Shown here: positions 22,671 to 35,889 of the stretch, piece by piece
How the letters are laid out: the number at the start of each line of letters is the position of its first letter
Position numbering within the stretch: the first letter of the stretch is position 1
NCBI GenBank assembly: GCA_963573305.1
Contig: OY754339.1
Coordinates: 11,765,941 to 11,829,940, forward strand
Reading direction: 5' to 3'
Source: Pyrrhosoma nymphula
Taxonomy: Eukaryota > Arthropoda > Insecta > Odonata > Coenagrionidae
DNA length: 64,000 nucleotides
Notes under the pieces: generated by a model
Told to the model about the DNA's origin: nothing
What the model saw: the letters and a program-made list of their open reading frames with translations, nothing else
Database searches by the model: none
Made by a program: the position numbers and the translations under genes

Positions 22671-25190
22671 AATAAAAATATATGTCATTCCACTGTAAAT
22701 GCCACCGTCAGCAAGTAGATCCTCAAAACCGACATTATTCGACGTTCGGGTGTGACTTTAAAAATGCCAAAAAACCTCCGTTATTTCCTGGAATCTCAAA
22801 AAAGCGCTTAGTGCGTTAGCTGTGCTCAACGTTCTGAACCCGAACAGCCGTCCATAAAACGAAAGTTTTATTCCCAAATAGTGCTAAAGACAACAATAGC
22901 TTCAGGTGATGGACGTCTACATCAATGACGTGTTCAAAAACTTCCGAATGTTAGGTCATGAGGGCGGGGTTACGGCATTCAACTCAGAGTGCATCGAGAG
23001 ATCTGTGTCGAGTCTGGAGAATTCAGAGACGTGGAAAAGGTGAGGCGAAGGGGAGAGGGTCTTTACAAAGAAGCAAATGGCGCGCGCGGGAATCGTCTCC
23101 CTAAAGGATCGAGATCACCGAAAAGACTTCCGAGGCGTCCCTAACTGGGCGAAGAGGAGGAGGTGCTGTCCACGACCGCTCATGCATCAACCATCATTCC
23201 AAAAGTGTTTGTGTGCCGTGGTGTGGTGTAGCGCCCTGCTTTTTAACGGGTTGCCGCGCTATTTCCCCGATGCGCAGAAAGTGGGTCGCAGAGACAGGAG
23301 GAGGACATAAATTCGCGTCGCATTATTTTTTGCGGCCGCCAGTTCCTCCGTGAATGGCGGGTTCTGATTCTCGTGAGTCATGCTCTGCGTATAAGCCATT
23401 AAAGCCCCCCTCATGCGAGGACAGCGGTTTGCTTCCTTCACCATACCTCGCAAGAACACGACCTCCTCTTTCAGTAGGGTCTCAACGTGATATTGGGTTC
23501 ATCTTTGCGCCGAGTTTGCTTCAATTGAGGCAGCGGAATGAGTTGCGGTAATTCAACAGTGAGTGACTCGGTACTTTATGTCAGCTGGCCAAGCATTGAA
23601 TGAACCTCCTCTACAAATGCACCGATGCGCTTGAAGATAGAGACATGTACGCAGTTATCCTGTTCCTTGTTCCTAATACTCATGAGACAAAATCTCATAA
23701 TTAATGTTCATGCGATAAAGTCTTCTGTTATACGAGGAATTAAGGCAAAGAATGGAACAGAATCAATATCATATTTTGCATTAGGGTATTTTCAAATAGA
23801 GCCATCGATATTAGTGTTTTCTAATTAACTTTTATTTGGACTGACTCAAAGAAAAATTCATGTCTGCCCTTACATTTTATTTGTAAATCGAGAGAAAATA
23901 TACGATTAAACCTGCACAAATAGTCGTATGTTCAATTTACATTTTCTTTACCATAAAGTCAATGGAAATTTTCCCGTACTTCGATTACAAATTTTAATGT
24001 TAAATATATCTGCAACTTTATTTGGCCTCGAATGAAAAAATTGCAACAATTTAAAATGAGTTTGACGAAAAACCACTACAATACAACTGGACTAACACAC
24101 TTTCATATGAATAACAAACTTCAATGCTATGAAGTTAATGTTGAAAGATAAAATTCTGAAATGGTTCGGTGGGAAGTTTCCATGACCTCGCTACCCATTA
24201 CGGGCCATATACCCTACCACCTCCGTTGAATATGAAACTGATTAAACTGTTACCCATCACAACCAACACTTACGTTTAAATTGTATCAACAAAGTATTTC
24301 GACATTATCTTAACGTTTTTACATCAATATATTAACGAAAATAGCGTACTGAAAATGTATTATCGACTTAACCTCAAGACGACTGGTTAACCACGTGAGC
24401 CCAAGTAAAAGGGTTAAGCGGCGAATCACGCTTTCTATCGTTCGAACTTGAATCAATGCCATAAAAACAGTCAAGTAAATCTTTATACGAAGAACAAGCT
24501 TATTCATTTTATGGCTGAACTCATGGCTACACAAACTTTTTGGCTCTTGGGCCATATGCCTCAAATATTTTTATATCCAGTTGAATCTCGCAATTACTTC
24601 TTCGAAGGCCTAATATTTATGTCAATCATTGATAAAATCAATGTGAACATTGTTAATTCAATTGCATATTCGGTAGACAGACAATAATCAATCAGTACAC
24701 AACGTGAGAAAATTAATGCATAATTTTCAATATTTCGTATTCGTTTGCTTTGTATTGGTGTAAATCATTAGTTTATTTTCACCTGGTTCACGATTACCTA
24801 GCAGAAAGGTAAAGTCTCAGGGGCATGAAGTAATGAAACGTTTTATTTAAATGGCTTCGTGGGCCGCGGATAAAATTCTCAAACGGGACGTGTTGTCCAA
24901 CGAGCCAAAGATTGTGAAAATATGCATCCATGACTGGTAATATATACTTCGAAAAACTAATTTTGCCCGGACAACATTTTAGATTCTGTAGCTTGCATAA
25001 TAGTATATCAGTGGCGTGTTCGAGCTGCTCACAACCGAAGCGATTCGAAAGCAGCTCAGTCGAATAAAATAACGTCCATATCTTGGAACCTATGAATTTC
25101 ACCCACCGCACATTGGTCTGGGAACTCACTTTAAATGGCCAAAAATTGATCTTTTCAAAAAGTTGTATTTACGCCTTAGATGCTTTTATA
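22671..25190. other. Unassigned sequence
   Basis: No recognised genes or repeats. A GC-richer patch at about 22950-23560 produces several overlapping short frames with no motif; a promoter or CpG-rich region is possible but unsupported. Confidence 0.4.
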
Positions 25191-25194
25191 ATTG

Positions 25195-25740
25195 AGGAAC
25201 ATTAAAAAATGCCCGAAAGAGGTAAAAAAAAGCTGGCATATTTCACTACCGTTAGACCAATGCTTGAGTATGCCACGAATGTCTGGGATCCTCATGATAA
25301 AGGAAAGGCAAAGAGCTTGGAAAAGGTCCAAAGGAAGGCAGCAAGTTACGTTTTGAGACGGAGACAAGAAAATACAGATTGTGTTAGCAGCATGTTAGAG
25401 GAACTGGGGTGGGGTCCAATGCAAGATAGAAGGAAAGTGAATAGGTTGCTGGGAACGTTTAAATGCTATTCAAAATATTCAGCCTGGTTGGAATTGGAGA
25501 AGAGGCTGGAACCACCAAATTTTTTGGGAAAAAATGACCACCCGCTGAAACTAAAATTAAGGAGGCAAAAAACGAATGTTGCCATATACTCCTTCTTGAA
25601 TCGCGGGGTTTTTGGAATGGAATGAATTAACAGAAGAACTCACAAAACCTTTACCAAGAAATGTAAAACTTTTTAAAAAATGCTACACAAAAAACGAGAG
25701 GAGTGTTTGATATTTAATGTAGGTATATGTATTTTTTAAA
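25195..25740 (+). pseudogene. CR1-like LINE C-terminal fragment
   Basis: The 138-residue frame from 25209 contains VRPMLEYATNVWDPH, KSLEKVQRKAASYVL and MLEELGWGPMQDRR, equivalent to VRPHLEYAASIWDP, ELNKIQRKAARFV and MLNELGWEPLETRR of the CR1 family here, but clearly diverged. The frame stops at 25625; a shifted continuation around 25630-25700 still shows LPRNVKLF-like residues. It lies directly before the long CR1 copy, so it is either an older insertion or the target into which that copy inserted. Confidence 0.75.
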
Positions 25741-25766
25741 CTTTATTATTATATCCACCTAAACTA

Positions 25767-28700
25767 ATGTTATATTGCCACCAGACAATGTTTAGTTGCA
25801 ATATCCGCATCAATTTTCACACCCAAGTAAACTTAGGAGCGCTAAAGCCGGTAAATAGTGGCAATTTTCCCAAAACTCGTACTCCAGTGAAAGAAATTAT
25901 ATCAAATGTAATAAGCACTTCCAGTGAAATTCGCCCACCTAATACCCATAAGCGTGGAAAAGAACCAACCGACACTCAATCGACAAAATATGACATTAAC
26001 TTTAGAGTAGTTAATTGCCGTAGCGTTAAAAACAAGCGCTCTGAAATCGAGCATGTATTTCAGGACGCAGACGTGGTCATAAGAACGGAGAGCTGGCTTA
26101 CTGAGGATTTAAGTGACAGCGAAGTTTTTCCTCCAGGATATAAAATCTACAGATGCGATCGAAGCGATAGGGCAGGTGGCGGAGTTTTTCTAGTAGTTAA
26201 ATCACATTTACACAGCACCGCCCACGAAATAACTGACAGTGAAATAGAAAGCGTGTGGTGTACAATTAAACAACGAAACAAAAGGAGTATACATGTTTGC
26301 TCTTTCTATAGACCTCCAAACTCCAAAATTGATGTTATTTACCAATTAGATAATCAAATATCCGCATTTACTGTGAGAGACAGTAAAAGTGTAATAATTA
26401 TTGGGGGAGATTTTAATCTGCCATCTATAAATTGGGATTCTTACACTGTAAAACCGAATTCTAGGAATAGGGAAATCAGCGAGATCTTACTCAACACACT
26501 TGCTAATCACTCACTTTCCCAAGTAGTTGACAAGCCTACGAGAGGAAATAAAATATTAGACCTTTTTGCAGTAAGCCATCCTAAGTTGATAAAACAGCTC
26601 GATATTATTGACGGCATAAGTGATCACAGCGTAATTTTTGCAACCTTAAAAATTGAAGTAGAGTCAGCTGTAAAACCGAAACGCAATATTTATTTATTTG
26701 ATAAATGCAACTTCATCAAATTTGGCGAGATGCTTAATGATTCGTACACGGCCTTCGTAGCTAAAACTGAGGATAAAAGCACTGATGAAATCATGGTAAT
26801 ATTTCTTAAAAATTCTACGACGGGGAATCAACGAATATATTCCGCAAAAATTGAAATGCGACAGTAAAGAACCTCGCTGGTATAACAACGATGTTAGGAG
26901 GGACCTTAAGAGACAGAGAAAATTGTACAACTTGGTTAAAAAGTTCACTACGGTAGGTGACAAATCGAAGGAACTTGAAGCAAAAGATAGTTACGCTGCG
27001 CAACGCTCAAAAACTAAGAAATCAATGCGTTCTGCATTGCTAAATTTCAAGAAAAAAGTACTTGGTGAATTACTCGAAGAAAATCCGAAATCTTTTTGGT
27101 CATATGCGAGAGAGCTTCAGGGAAAATCTTCAACCGTAGATTCGTTATTTGATAATGATGGCAAACTTGTCACCAAAAATATTGACAAAGCTAACACGTT
27201 AAATTCCCACTTCAAAAGTGTATTCACCACAGACGATACTGCATGTAATTTTGAAATACAATTCACTGAGGAACCGATGAAAGAAATCACTATTCAACGT
27301 GATGGGATAACTAAACAGCTACAGTCGATAAAAAATAGTAAATCTCCGGGTCCGGAGGGAATACCCGCGCGTGTCCTCAAGGAGTTAGCGCCACAGATCG
27401 CACCGTTCTTAGACATAATATTCAAGAAGTCATTGTCTGAAGGAAAGATACCATTAGACTGGAAAATTGCAAACGTTACACCGATATTCAAAAAGGGAAA
27501 CAGACACGACCCAGGGAACTATCGACCAATTTCATTAACGTCGATTATAGGCAAGATACTCGAACATATCGTGGTTAGCAATATCATGACGTTCATGGAC
27601 AGTCGTATCGTCCTCCATGGCTGTCAGCACGGCTTCCGGAAAGGTAGATCATGTGAAACACAACTCGCGCTCTATCTTCATGACGTTCTCAAATCTGGTG
27701 AATCGAAAAGACAATTTGACGCATTATTTCTAGATTTTAAGAAAGCTTTTGACACGGTACCTCATAACAAACTTTTATACAAATTACAGTCATGCGGCCT
27801 AAACGAAACAGTAGTAAACTGTATACGCGACTTTCTGAGTGATCGTAAGCAAAAGGTAGTTCTTGACGGAATTAGCTCTGATGTAGTTAAAGTGACATCA
27901 GGTTGGACAAGGAAGGAAGCGTGATCGGACCCCTTTTGTTCATTATATACATAAATGATCTATGCTCTCGAATTAGCAGTAAAATACGTTTATTTGCTGA
28001 CGACGCTGTCATCTATCGTGAAATTAGTGATCACTCTGACTTTGAAACCTTATCATCGGATTTAAACAACGTTCATGTGTGGAGCCAAGAGTGGGGACTC
28101 GAACTTAATCTAAGCAAATGCACGGCGGTAAAATTCTTGCGGAGGTCATCCAACTATTCCCATGTATATGCTGTGGATGGTGTTAACATAAAGGCGACAG
28201 ATGAAGTGAAGTATCTAGGAGTTACGATAACTTCGGACCTATCGTGGGGAGCACATATAAGAAATATTTGTGGCAGAGCTCTGAAGAAGCTAGGATTCGT
28301 CAAGCGTATTGTGGGAAGATTTTCGGATGAAAAAGTAAAACAGAGGTGCTATTTCGCACTCGTCCGGCCACACCTTGAATATGCAGCGAGCATATGGGAT
28401 CCGGTGCAGAAATACTTAGTCCGGGAACTTAATAAAATACAAAGGAAAGCTGCGCGATTCGTCAAAAACAGCTACGGGCGTACTGACAGCGTTACACAGA
28501 TGTTAAACGAATTAGGCTGGGAACCGCTATAGACTCGGAGGCTGCGCGCTATGCTTAGATTGCTTGAACAATTGAGAATAGATATCTTTCAGAGCGACAC
28601 GGAGAACATCATATTAGAACCCCACTATATTTCCAGGTCCGACAGAAACGATAAATTAAGAGAGATATTTTGCCGAACGGATAGGTATGGGAATTCGTTT

Positions 28701-28860
28701 TTCCCCCAAACAATAAGGGACTATAATAAATGCTAAGCGTAATTTCATTAGAGCGTGTCCATTTTATATGTAACGGCTGGTGTCCTAACACCCCCCGCCA
28801 CACGCCTATTGAGGCGGCTTGCGGGGTAATATGTAGATGTAGATAAATATAAGTGTAATA
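25767..28860 (+). pseudogene. Near-complete CR1-type LINE (endonuclease plus reverse transcriptase)
   Basis: Frame 1 (25767-26867) is an apurinic-like endonuclease: VVNCRSVKNKRSEIE, TESWLTEDL (catalytic E), GGDFNLPSINW near residue 212 and ISDHSVIF near residue 284. Frame 2 (26851-27924) holds the RT fingers and palm: NSKSPGPEGIPARVL, YRPISLTS, LDFKKAFDTVPH. Frame 3 (27903-28532) has SVIGPLLFIIYINDL, the catalytic FADD near 27994, and the thumb. Frame 4 (28551-28736) is the C-terminus. Lesions: an extra base near 26810, a small indel in the PQG motif near 27905, and GAG to TAG at about 28530. The 3' UTR hairpin and TGTAGATGTAGAT tail end near 28846. ORF1 was not found. Few lesions suggest a fairly recent insertion that mobilises by target-primed reverse transcription. 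Confidence 0.93.
28738..28848 (+). promoter_or_regulatory. CR1 3' UTR hairpin and tail
   Basis: After the stop, the UTR folds as CCCCCCGCC-ACAC-GCCTATTGAGGC-GGCTT-GCGGGG, an inner GCC/GGC stem inside an outer CCCCGC/GCGGGG stem, followed by a TGTAGATGTAGAT repeat. The same layout recurs in the copies at 11812-11925, 13214-13325 and 36055-36123, and in diverged form at 20090-20198. In related LINEs such 3' structures are recognised by the reverse transcriptase; that role is inferred here. Confidence 0.75.
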
Positions 28861-31037
28861 AATAAAGATAAATGATCAAACCATTATTAACTGAATGAAA
28901 TTTCTCCTTTTGATGACCCGTGTCTGATTACTACAGACGGGCATCTGGGGGATCAGTGGAACTTCTTGAAAATCGTTTTCTCACTCTGGAAAAGGGAACC
29001 AACTGGTTATAGATCTATTTAAAGCATACAATTAGAAGATTTACTCAATTTGAAACCTGTAAAATATTTCTGCATTATCGAATCGTCCCTTCGTGTCGTT
29101 CTAAGTGTCACCGAGACAAGATATTCTTCAACGGCGCCAACTCACTTTCACGTTACCGGAATCAATTGGGCGTATGAATAATTTTGCATTATCTAGTGCT
29201 GAGACAATGTTCTACGGTTAGCGAAAGGAAATAAACAAGAATTAGGAAATTTTGAGTGCAATTTTCTAAGATATTGGCATTTTTATCCCGAAGCGATTGC
29301 AGCGGTGTTGACGATAGTTGCTCATCCATGCGTTCCATCTGAGCAGTCCGTGCTGAAAAGTCCCTAAATGAGGTCTGTCAACATTCTCAAATACGTAAAA
29401 ATAGCTTACAATGAAGTTATTTCGCAATAATACTCAAAATATGAAATCATACATCCCAGTTAGATTATTAAGTTGATTAACTATAAATGATGATGACTTT
29501 GTTTACTTGAAAATCGACTCGCCCCATTACTATGGTTATGAACGAATTCCAAATTGTAGATGGCTCACCTTTATATTTGAATGACAGCACTCGTTTGCTG
29601 AAAATTATACCAATGTAGGTACCTTCCCTTTCCCCTCAGGTTTCTCCACCATTTTTAACTCCACAAAGTACTGCAGAGTTCTTATCTTTCTCCAAGTAAC
29701 GAGGTACCTATCACGTAATTCAATATTTTGGTGTTCCTAATATGGAATCGTCAAATATGGACTGAATTATTAACCCAGAAAACGGGTCAAAATTAAATTA
29801 TAAACCGTGAAATATCTAACCCACAAGCAATGCATATATGCGACCACACTTTACTTCACATTAGAATCCTCGAATAAATGAAATCTTCATTCACCACGAA
29901 AATAAAGATGTTTTCATTCGTTTGGTTGTGTGCTTGCATATGGTATAAAATCTATCATAGGTGAATTGTTGGATTCAAGAATCTAGTGCTTTACACAAGC
30001 TTTAAAAAGTAATCATGAGTGAATTAAATATAAATAATGCATTTGTTATATGTTCGGGAGGGTACGCGCGCGACGAGAAACAGCAAAAGAGAAGGATAGC
30101 ATGAGGGCATTTTTTGCGGGACCTCAAACATGACTCATTAATTTGGTAGAAGACAGAATAAATCAACTGGATGCTAACTTTGTTATCCTTGCGATATTCT
30201 TTGCCCTGTCATCTCTGCCTCTGATTAATGGACACCCATCAAATGGCGGAATAACAAATGGTGGGTCGGCAGCCTGCTTGGCAACGACTTGTGGCGGGCG
30301 AGAAAATATCAACCGCTAAAATTCATCCTTGAATTTCAACCAAAAGGGGGAGATGCAACGCTAGCAGACTTCGCTTGACCTTTTCGTATTGCTTCGTTTT
30401 AGGTTTCCATGACGCGCGAGTTTTGAGAAGTAAATAAATCGTCATATATAACACTGCGAGTATCGAAATAGACAAATGTTGAACGAACAATATTTCTTCT
30501 CTAACTCACGGCTTACACTCGCTACTTGTCGTCCGACAGAACTGACCTTTCGCCAACTCTGTATCGCGCGTACTAATGGAATATAAAATGGAATAACACC
30601 ACTGGGAGTTACGGGGTCGGTCGCATGAGAGATGCAAAGACATTTACATTTTTAGTAGACTGCACATATTAATAAGCCGAGAAATAGTGATGAGGCTTGC
30701 GGTGAAGATGGGAGCCACTGCAAAAAAAAACACTTCTAGCAGATTGCTGAGGTCAATGGAGCATGCGCGACACAAAAGCTCCGGCAGAGGGTCATTAGGA
30801 GACCTCCCGCTTGAGAACCACCCTAAGGAGCAACTCTTGGCTCCCGTCATTATTAAACCATTCATTTAGTCACATTTGCCCTCAGTTCTATTATGCTCCG
30901 AAATTCTGCCCATGCACCAACGTTTTAATCTCTAATCTCACTATTATAAAGAGTAAGAAGAGAACGCAAAGCATGCTTCTCATACGAAACACGGATAAGG
31001 GAAAGACAATTTTTTTTGCCCACAGAAATATGAAATA
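28861..31037. other. Unassigned AT-rich sequence
   Basis: No recognisable coding or repeat feature. Short frames at 30644-30869 on both strands are mirror shadows without motifs. Confidence 0.4.
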
Positions 31038-34000
31038 CTAGCAGAAGGTACCCGTTGAAAGTCAACGGGTGTGAAAAACATTGAACTTATTTTATAAGAA
31101 AACCACAAAGCCTGAGGTATACTGTCAGCGAGATCATTTGAGGAGTTCGTATCCTACCTTGCATGTTGTGATCGTTGTAGTTCGTTCGTTTTACAAGTGC
31201 ACGGAGATATGAGTGACTGCTGGTCCTCTTTAATGCACGGGAAGCCCAAAAATGGGCCACATAGACTCATTACTACTTAAATAGCACCCAAGTTGATAGA
31301 TGGTCACCTCGTCCCTCCGGTTCTCTTGAGCCGTCTTCTGAGTGAATAACAGCTTGATCGCTTCCCTTTCGTACATAAATATATTTGCATTCAATGACTT
31401 TATTGAGTTGCGCAATTAAACGTTGATATATGCGTTGAGTATCTTAATCAGGATTGGAGAGTAGAGTATAATCCAGCGGTTGACAACGTCAAAAGAAGCA
31501 TTTTCAGCAGCAGCCATGTTTATTTGTCCTATGAATCCTTCATCACCCGGATTGAGCCTTCGGTATAAAGGGTAGCATAATCATTGGTTTCTAAATCATA
31601 ATCATCGGTTACTAAATTAAAAATCTATGGTGATCAGTCTTAGTGCTCTTGCCAATCTTCATGCACCGATTTCGTTCATTGCGCAGAATATCCGTTCTTC
31701 TTTCGGGTAAGAAGCATGTAGTGACGTTATTTAACTTCCGCCATCTTAAAACAAATTGAAGTTTCGAAACAGATTATTTGAACCAGATTTATAGCTGGTT
31801 ACCCGTCAGTAGGTTTGGTTAGGTTGAAAGTTGGGCGGATCTTAGCGGAATCCGAGAAATACCACGGGGAGATTCTCATTAGATCTCTGGTGGGTATGTC
31901 TATGAGCATCCACGGCTAACATTTGTCCTTTTTCATGCAAGGACTCATTTTTTCGCAAAGAAGACATTCCTCTGGCTTTAGAAGATTTATTCGAAAGGTT
32001 CCTTTTTTTCTATTAGGCATGATGATGGATATATTTTTAAGTCCAAGGAAGGGAAACACAGCAGTGAGTAAGAGTCTTGAATAGGCAACTCGATGATTGA
32101 GTGAATGTACGTTTACTGCACTTTAACACTTATAATCATGTGTAAATAACTCGTAACAATAATGATGGGGAAATTGGTCTAAAAACTGTTCGAAATCGTA
32201 ATGAAATTCAACGGTTGTGAAAAACATTGAACGAATTTGATAAAAAAAACCACAAAGCTTTAAGAACACTGTCAGCGTATTTACTTAAGGAGTTCGTAAC
32301 CTTGTTGTTGTGGTCGTTTTATTGGATACGCTGACCGTTTTACAGGTGCACGGAGAGATGAGTGACTTTTGGTCCTCTTTCTTGCACGGGAAACCCAAAA
32401 ATGGGCCACGAAGACCCATTACTACGTAAATAGCACCTAGGTTGATAGATGGTCACCTCGTCCCTCTGGTTCTCTTGAGCCGTCTTCTGAGTGATTTACG
32501 GCTTCATCGCTTCCCTTGTATATTTGCATTCAATGACTTAATTGAGTAGCGCTATTCAACTTTGACATGTGCATTTAGTATCTTAATCGGGATTAGATAG
32601 TAGGATACAATGTCAAAACGTCAAAAGGAGCATTTGTAGTGGCAGCCATGTTTATTTGACCTATGAGTCCTACATCGCCCGGACTGCGCCTTCGGCATAA
32701 AGGGTATCTATAATCATTGGTTTTGGTTGTAAAATAAAAAATCTATGATGATTCTTAGTGTACTTGTCGATTTTCATGCACGGATGTCGTTAATTGCGCA
32801 GAATTTCCGTTTTTCTTTCGAGTAAGAAGCATGTAATGACGTCATTATAATTTCCGCCATCTTAAAATAGATTAAACTGATGGGTTTATATTTGAACCAG
32901 ATTTATAATTGGTTACCCGTCCGTAGATTGGGTTAGGATGAAATTTGTACGGTTCTTAGCGTAACCCGAGAAAAACCACGGGGAGGTGCTCATGAGCTCG
33001 CTAGTCGGCATGTCTTTGATCACCCAAGTCTAACCTTTGTCGTTTTAATGCAAGGACTCATTAACTCGCAAAGAAGACATTCCTCTTGCTTTAGAAGACG
33101 TTTTCGAAAGGTTACCCTTTTTTCTATTAGGCATGTTGATGGATATATTTTTAAGTCCAAGGAGGGGAAACAGCGGCGAGCTAGAGTCTTGAATAGGCAA
33201 CTCGATGATTGAGTGGATGTAAGTTCAATGCACCTTAACACTTTTAAGCATATTTAAATAACTCGTATCGTTTATGATGTGGGAATTGGTCTAGAAAACA
33301 GTTTGCAATCGTAATGAGAGGCAGATGGCACGTGTAATACATCTGAGTATTAAACGATAATAAACAACGCCGTGTTTGTTGTAGCAGCAGAGGCATTATT
33401 ACCACTACTATTCACTGCACGTAAATATTCTTGCACGTTTGATTTCTTTATGTGTATCGTGTACTATGTGAGTGTTTTCTCATATGCATACAGTGCCTCT
33501 ATGACAGCTACTTTGAGAATAAACATTGAAGAGCATAGGTACTTGTTGTAAATATGCATTGAATTTATTGATACCCCCCTGAAGCAATCAAACATGGGCA
33601 TGTCCTTGGGACTCTGGGTCCTTCGTATACAGATTTTTTCTACGTGCTATCATGGACCTGCAGGAAAACGTGATATAGGCATGAATATTGAAAATCAAAT
33701 CTCTGGTTGTCAAGGAAATATACAATTGTGGATTTCAGAGAAAAAAGTGAGATTTTTCAGCAATAAACATGAAATTCAGACTATTATGAAGCGTAAAAGG
33801 AAATTGATTGAAAGAATTAGAAACTTTATTTATTCAGCCATCCGTTAAAAAAATTCCAGCCCTCTATCTTGATTGAAAGTAATTTAAAAAAAGCAAAATG
33901 CTAAGCATGGACCACAAGGGACCCCTTTGGGGGCCCTGAGAGATTTTTAATACAGCCTAAGTTGCATCCAGATACATTTTCTCTCTACATGACAAATTTC

Positions 34001-34079
34001 AGCTCAATCAGATCAGTAGTTTTTGCGTGATTGAGCAACAGACAGACAGACACCATTCAATTTTTATATATTAGTATGA
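31038..34079 (-). mobile_element. Non-autonomous Helitron with internal duplication
   Basis: Read on the minus strand, the element starts TCATACTAATATATAAAA at 34079, preceded by host A, and ends with a hairpin (CCGTTGA...TCAACGG arms) followed by ACCTTCTGCTAG at 31038. These are the Helitron hallmarks: TC start, 3' hairpin, CTAG end, insertion between A and T without duplication. The first 250 bp match the start of the short element at 36949. No Rep/helicase gene was recognised. Most of the interior is two direct copies of a ~1.1-kb module (about 31071-32210 and 32217-33317). Confidence 0.88.
31071..33317. repeat. 1.1-kb tandem duplication inside the Helitron
   Basis: GTGAAAAACATTGAAC occurs at 31071 and 32217 (offset 1146), and the two segments stay collinear throughout: TGCACGGGAA..CCCAAAAATGGGCCAC, TTCTCTTGAGCCGTCTTCTGAGTG, GCAGCCATGTTTATTTG, AGAAGCATGTA, TGCAAGGACTCATT, ACTCGATGATTGAGTG and finally GTCTA-AAA-C-GTT-ATCGTAATGA. 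Small indels separate the copies. No shared long open frame was seen, so the module appears non-coding. Confidence 0.9.
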
Positions 34080-34745
34080 TGATCAAATCACACCATACCA
34101 TATGAGCAGAGTGATATTTAATACAAGGAGTCTAAGTCATGGAATTATTCCATCAAGAACAAGCTCGCAGTTTACAATTACAAGCTTTTTGTATTTTTAT
34201 TTTCTAATTTATTTTATATAGAAAAACGGCGTTACGATTTGCATTATGCTATTCCCCTTAGAGGAGCTGACAGTGCAGAGCAATCAGAAACACAATAAAT
34301 TTTCATGTTAAATGATTAACTAAGCCGTGTTACGTGGTTACTTTCAAATCAGGTGACATCATACTCTTTTAATCATAAAAAATGACCATTATTCTCTACC
34401 CCTATTATTTACGATACTGCAAGATGATATTAAGACATAAAAACGAGTGTCTTTCGTACGATGTCAATTACACCTTGAATTGAATAAATATTTCATAAAA
34501 ACAGCGAAGGCAAAGGCTAATGAACGTCTTCGCATATCCGGGAATATCTAAATCAACCACATTCGCGGAAAGAGAATGCTCACCACTGCGTATATTTTTT
34601 CACTTCACTGGACTTAAGCAATAAAAGCATCTCGGTGGTTCAAAAACGGCTCGAATCATTCACTCACAGATAACGAAAGAAATTCATTAGAATTTTTCAA
34701 ATACTGGCGGTAAAAAGGGTCATAGTGCCCTCAGAACTCCATTTA
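34080..34745. other. Unassigned sequence
   Basis: AT-rich, without frames or repeats that I can identify. Confidence 0.4.
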
Positions 34746-34753
34746 CTTGGCCG

Positions 34754-35426
34754 CATAGGCGTACGCACAGTGGGTGCCAAGGGTATCCCCCAAAGGAGGA
34801 GCTCCAACATTTGGATGGAACAGAAAACATGGGGGAAAGCGAGTCCTGCTGAAAAAACTGGAAAACCAATCAATCTAAAAATTTTAAAGGTCTGATTTTT
34901 TTTCCATCTGTAATAAGACTACTCAAACTATCAGTGCATGTGCTTCTATGAAAAATAGGGTACGGAGTCCGATTGTAGGCGCGAAAAAACGGGAAGTGGT
35001 ATAGTATTAGTATATTAAAAACATTATTCTGATAAAGCATATTACAAAAAGTTTTTCTTATTTTCTTAACTGAATTTTCATCGCAATGGTTACTCTGCTT
35101 TTATTTGATAAAAAGTAAATAACTGACTAGTTAAGATATTTGATGCAAGTATTATCACAGCTTTATTTAATTGCAGTTTTTAAAAGTATTTCTAAGACAT
35201 ATCTTATCCCGGCATCGAAAATTAACACAAAAATATAATATATAGATTTTTTTGTTTTACACAAATATTGGGGCCTTCTAATTTTGTTGCGGGAGTTGCT
35301 TTATGGAACTGGCTTTCCACCGAGTACTTGGGGTTAAGACTTATGGTTACGGTCATGGGCACAGGGGCAAAAGGCGGCATTTTTATCGTTGGCACCCCCA
35401 GTACCAAACTCCTGCGCACGCCTATG
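34754..35426. mobile_element. hAT-type MITE
   Basis: The termini are CATAGGCGTACGCA at 34754 and the near-complement TGCGCACGCCTATG ending at 35426, followed inward on both sides by GGGTGCCAA. The flanks carry the same 8 bp, CTTGGCCG (34746-34753 and 35427-35434), as expected for hAT transposition. At 673 bp, with no transposase frame, it must have been mobilised by an enzyme encoded elsewhere. Confidence 0.82.
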
Positions 35427-35889
35427 CTTGGCCGTGACTCAAATCAGAGGCAGGCACCCAATTCAAGGTAGAGATTCAAGTTTGCGAAAGTCATAATATG
35501 GCCAAAGGTATAGTTACAAATCCAAATCGGATTTAACCTAGCTGAAACCTACAAGGCCTCCTCTGAGACTTGCGCTGCACTAAAAAGCCTTTTGCGGCCA
35601 ATACTGATATAGGTCGAGCATGGACGACTAACAGCGGTGACGATATTCAGATGTGTTCTCCGTTTGGAGACGGAGGCGAAAGCATACATCATGTTACTTT
35701 TATTTACGGCTAGTGAATGCATGCATTCATCGATACTACTTACTTTCCTCTCGAGTAATTTGCTTTGAAGAGTTACAATCATATTTGCAACAACTCAGAA
35801 CTCACATTAAAAAAATAGAAAATAATCATAAAATGATTTAATTTCTCCCATATCATTGGCGATATAAAATAAAAAAAATAGCAAATAAA

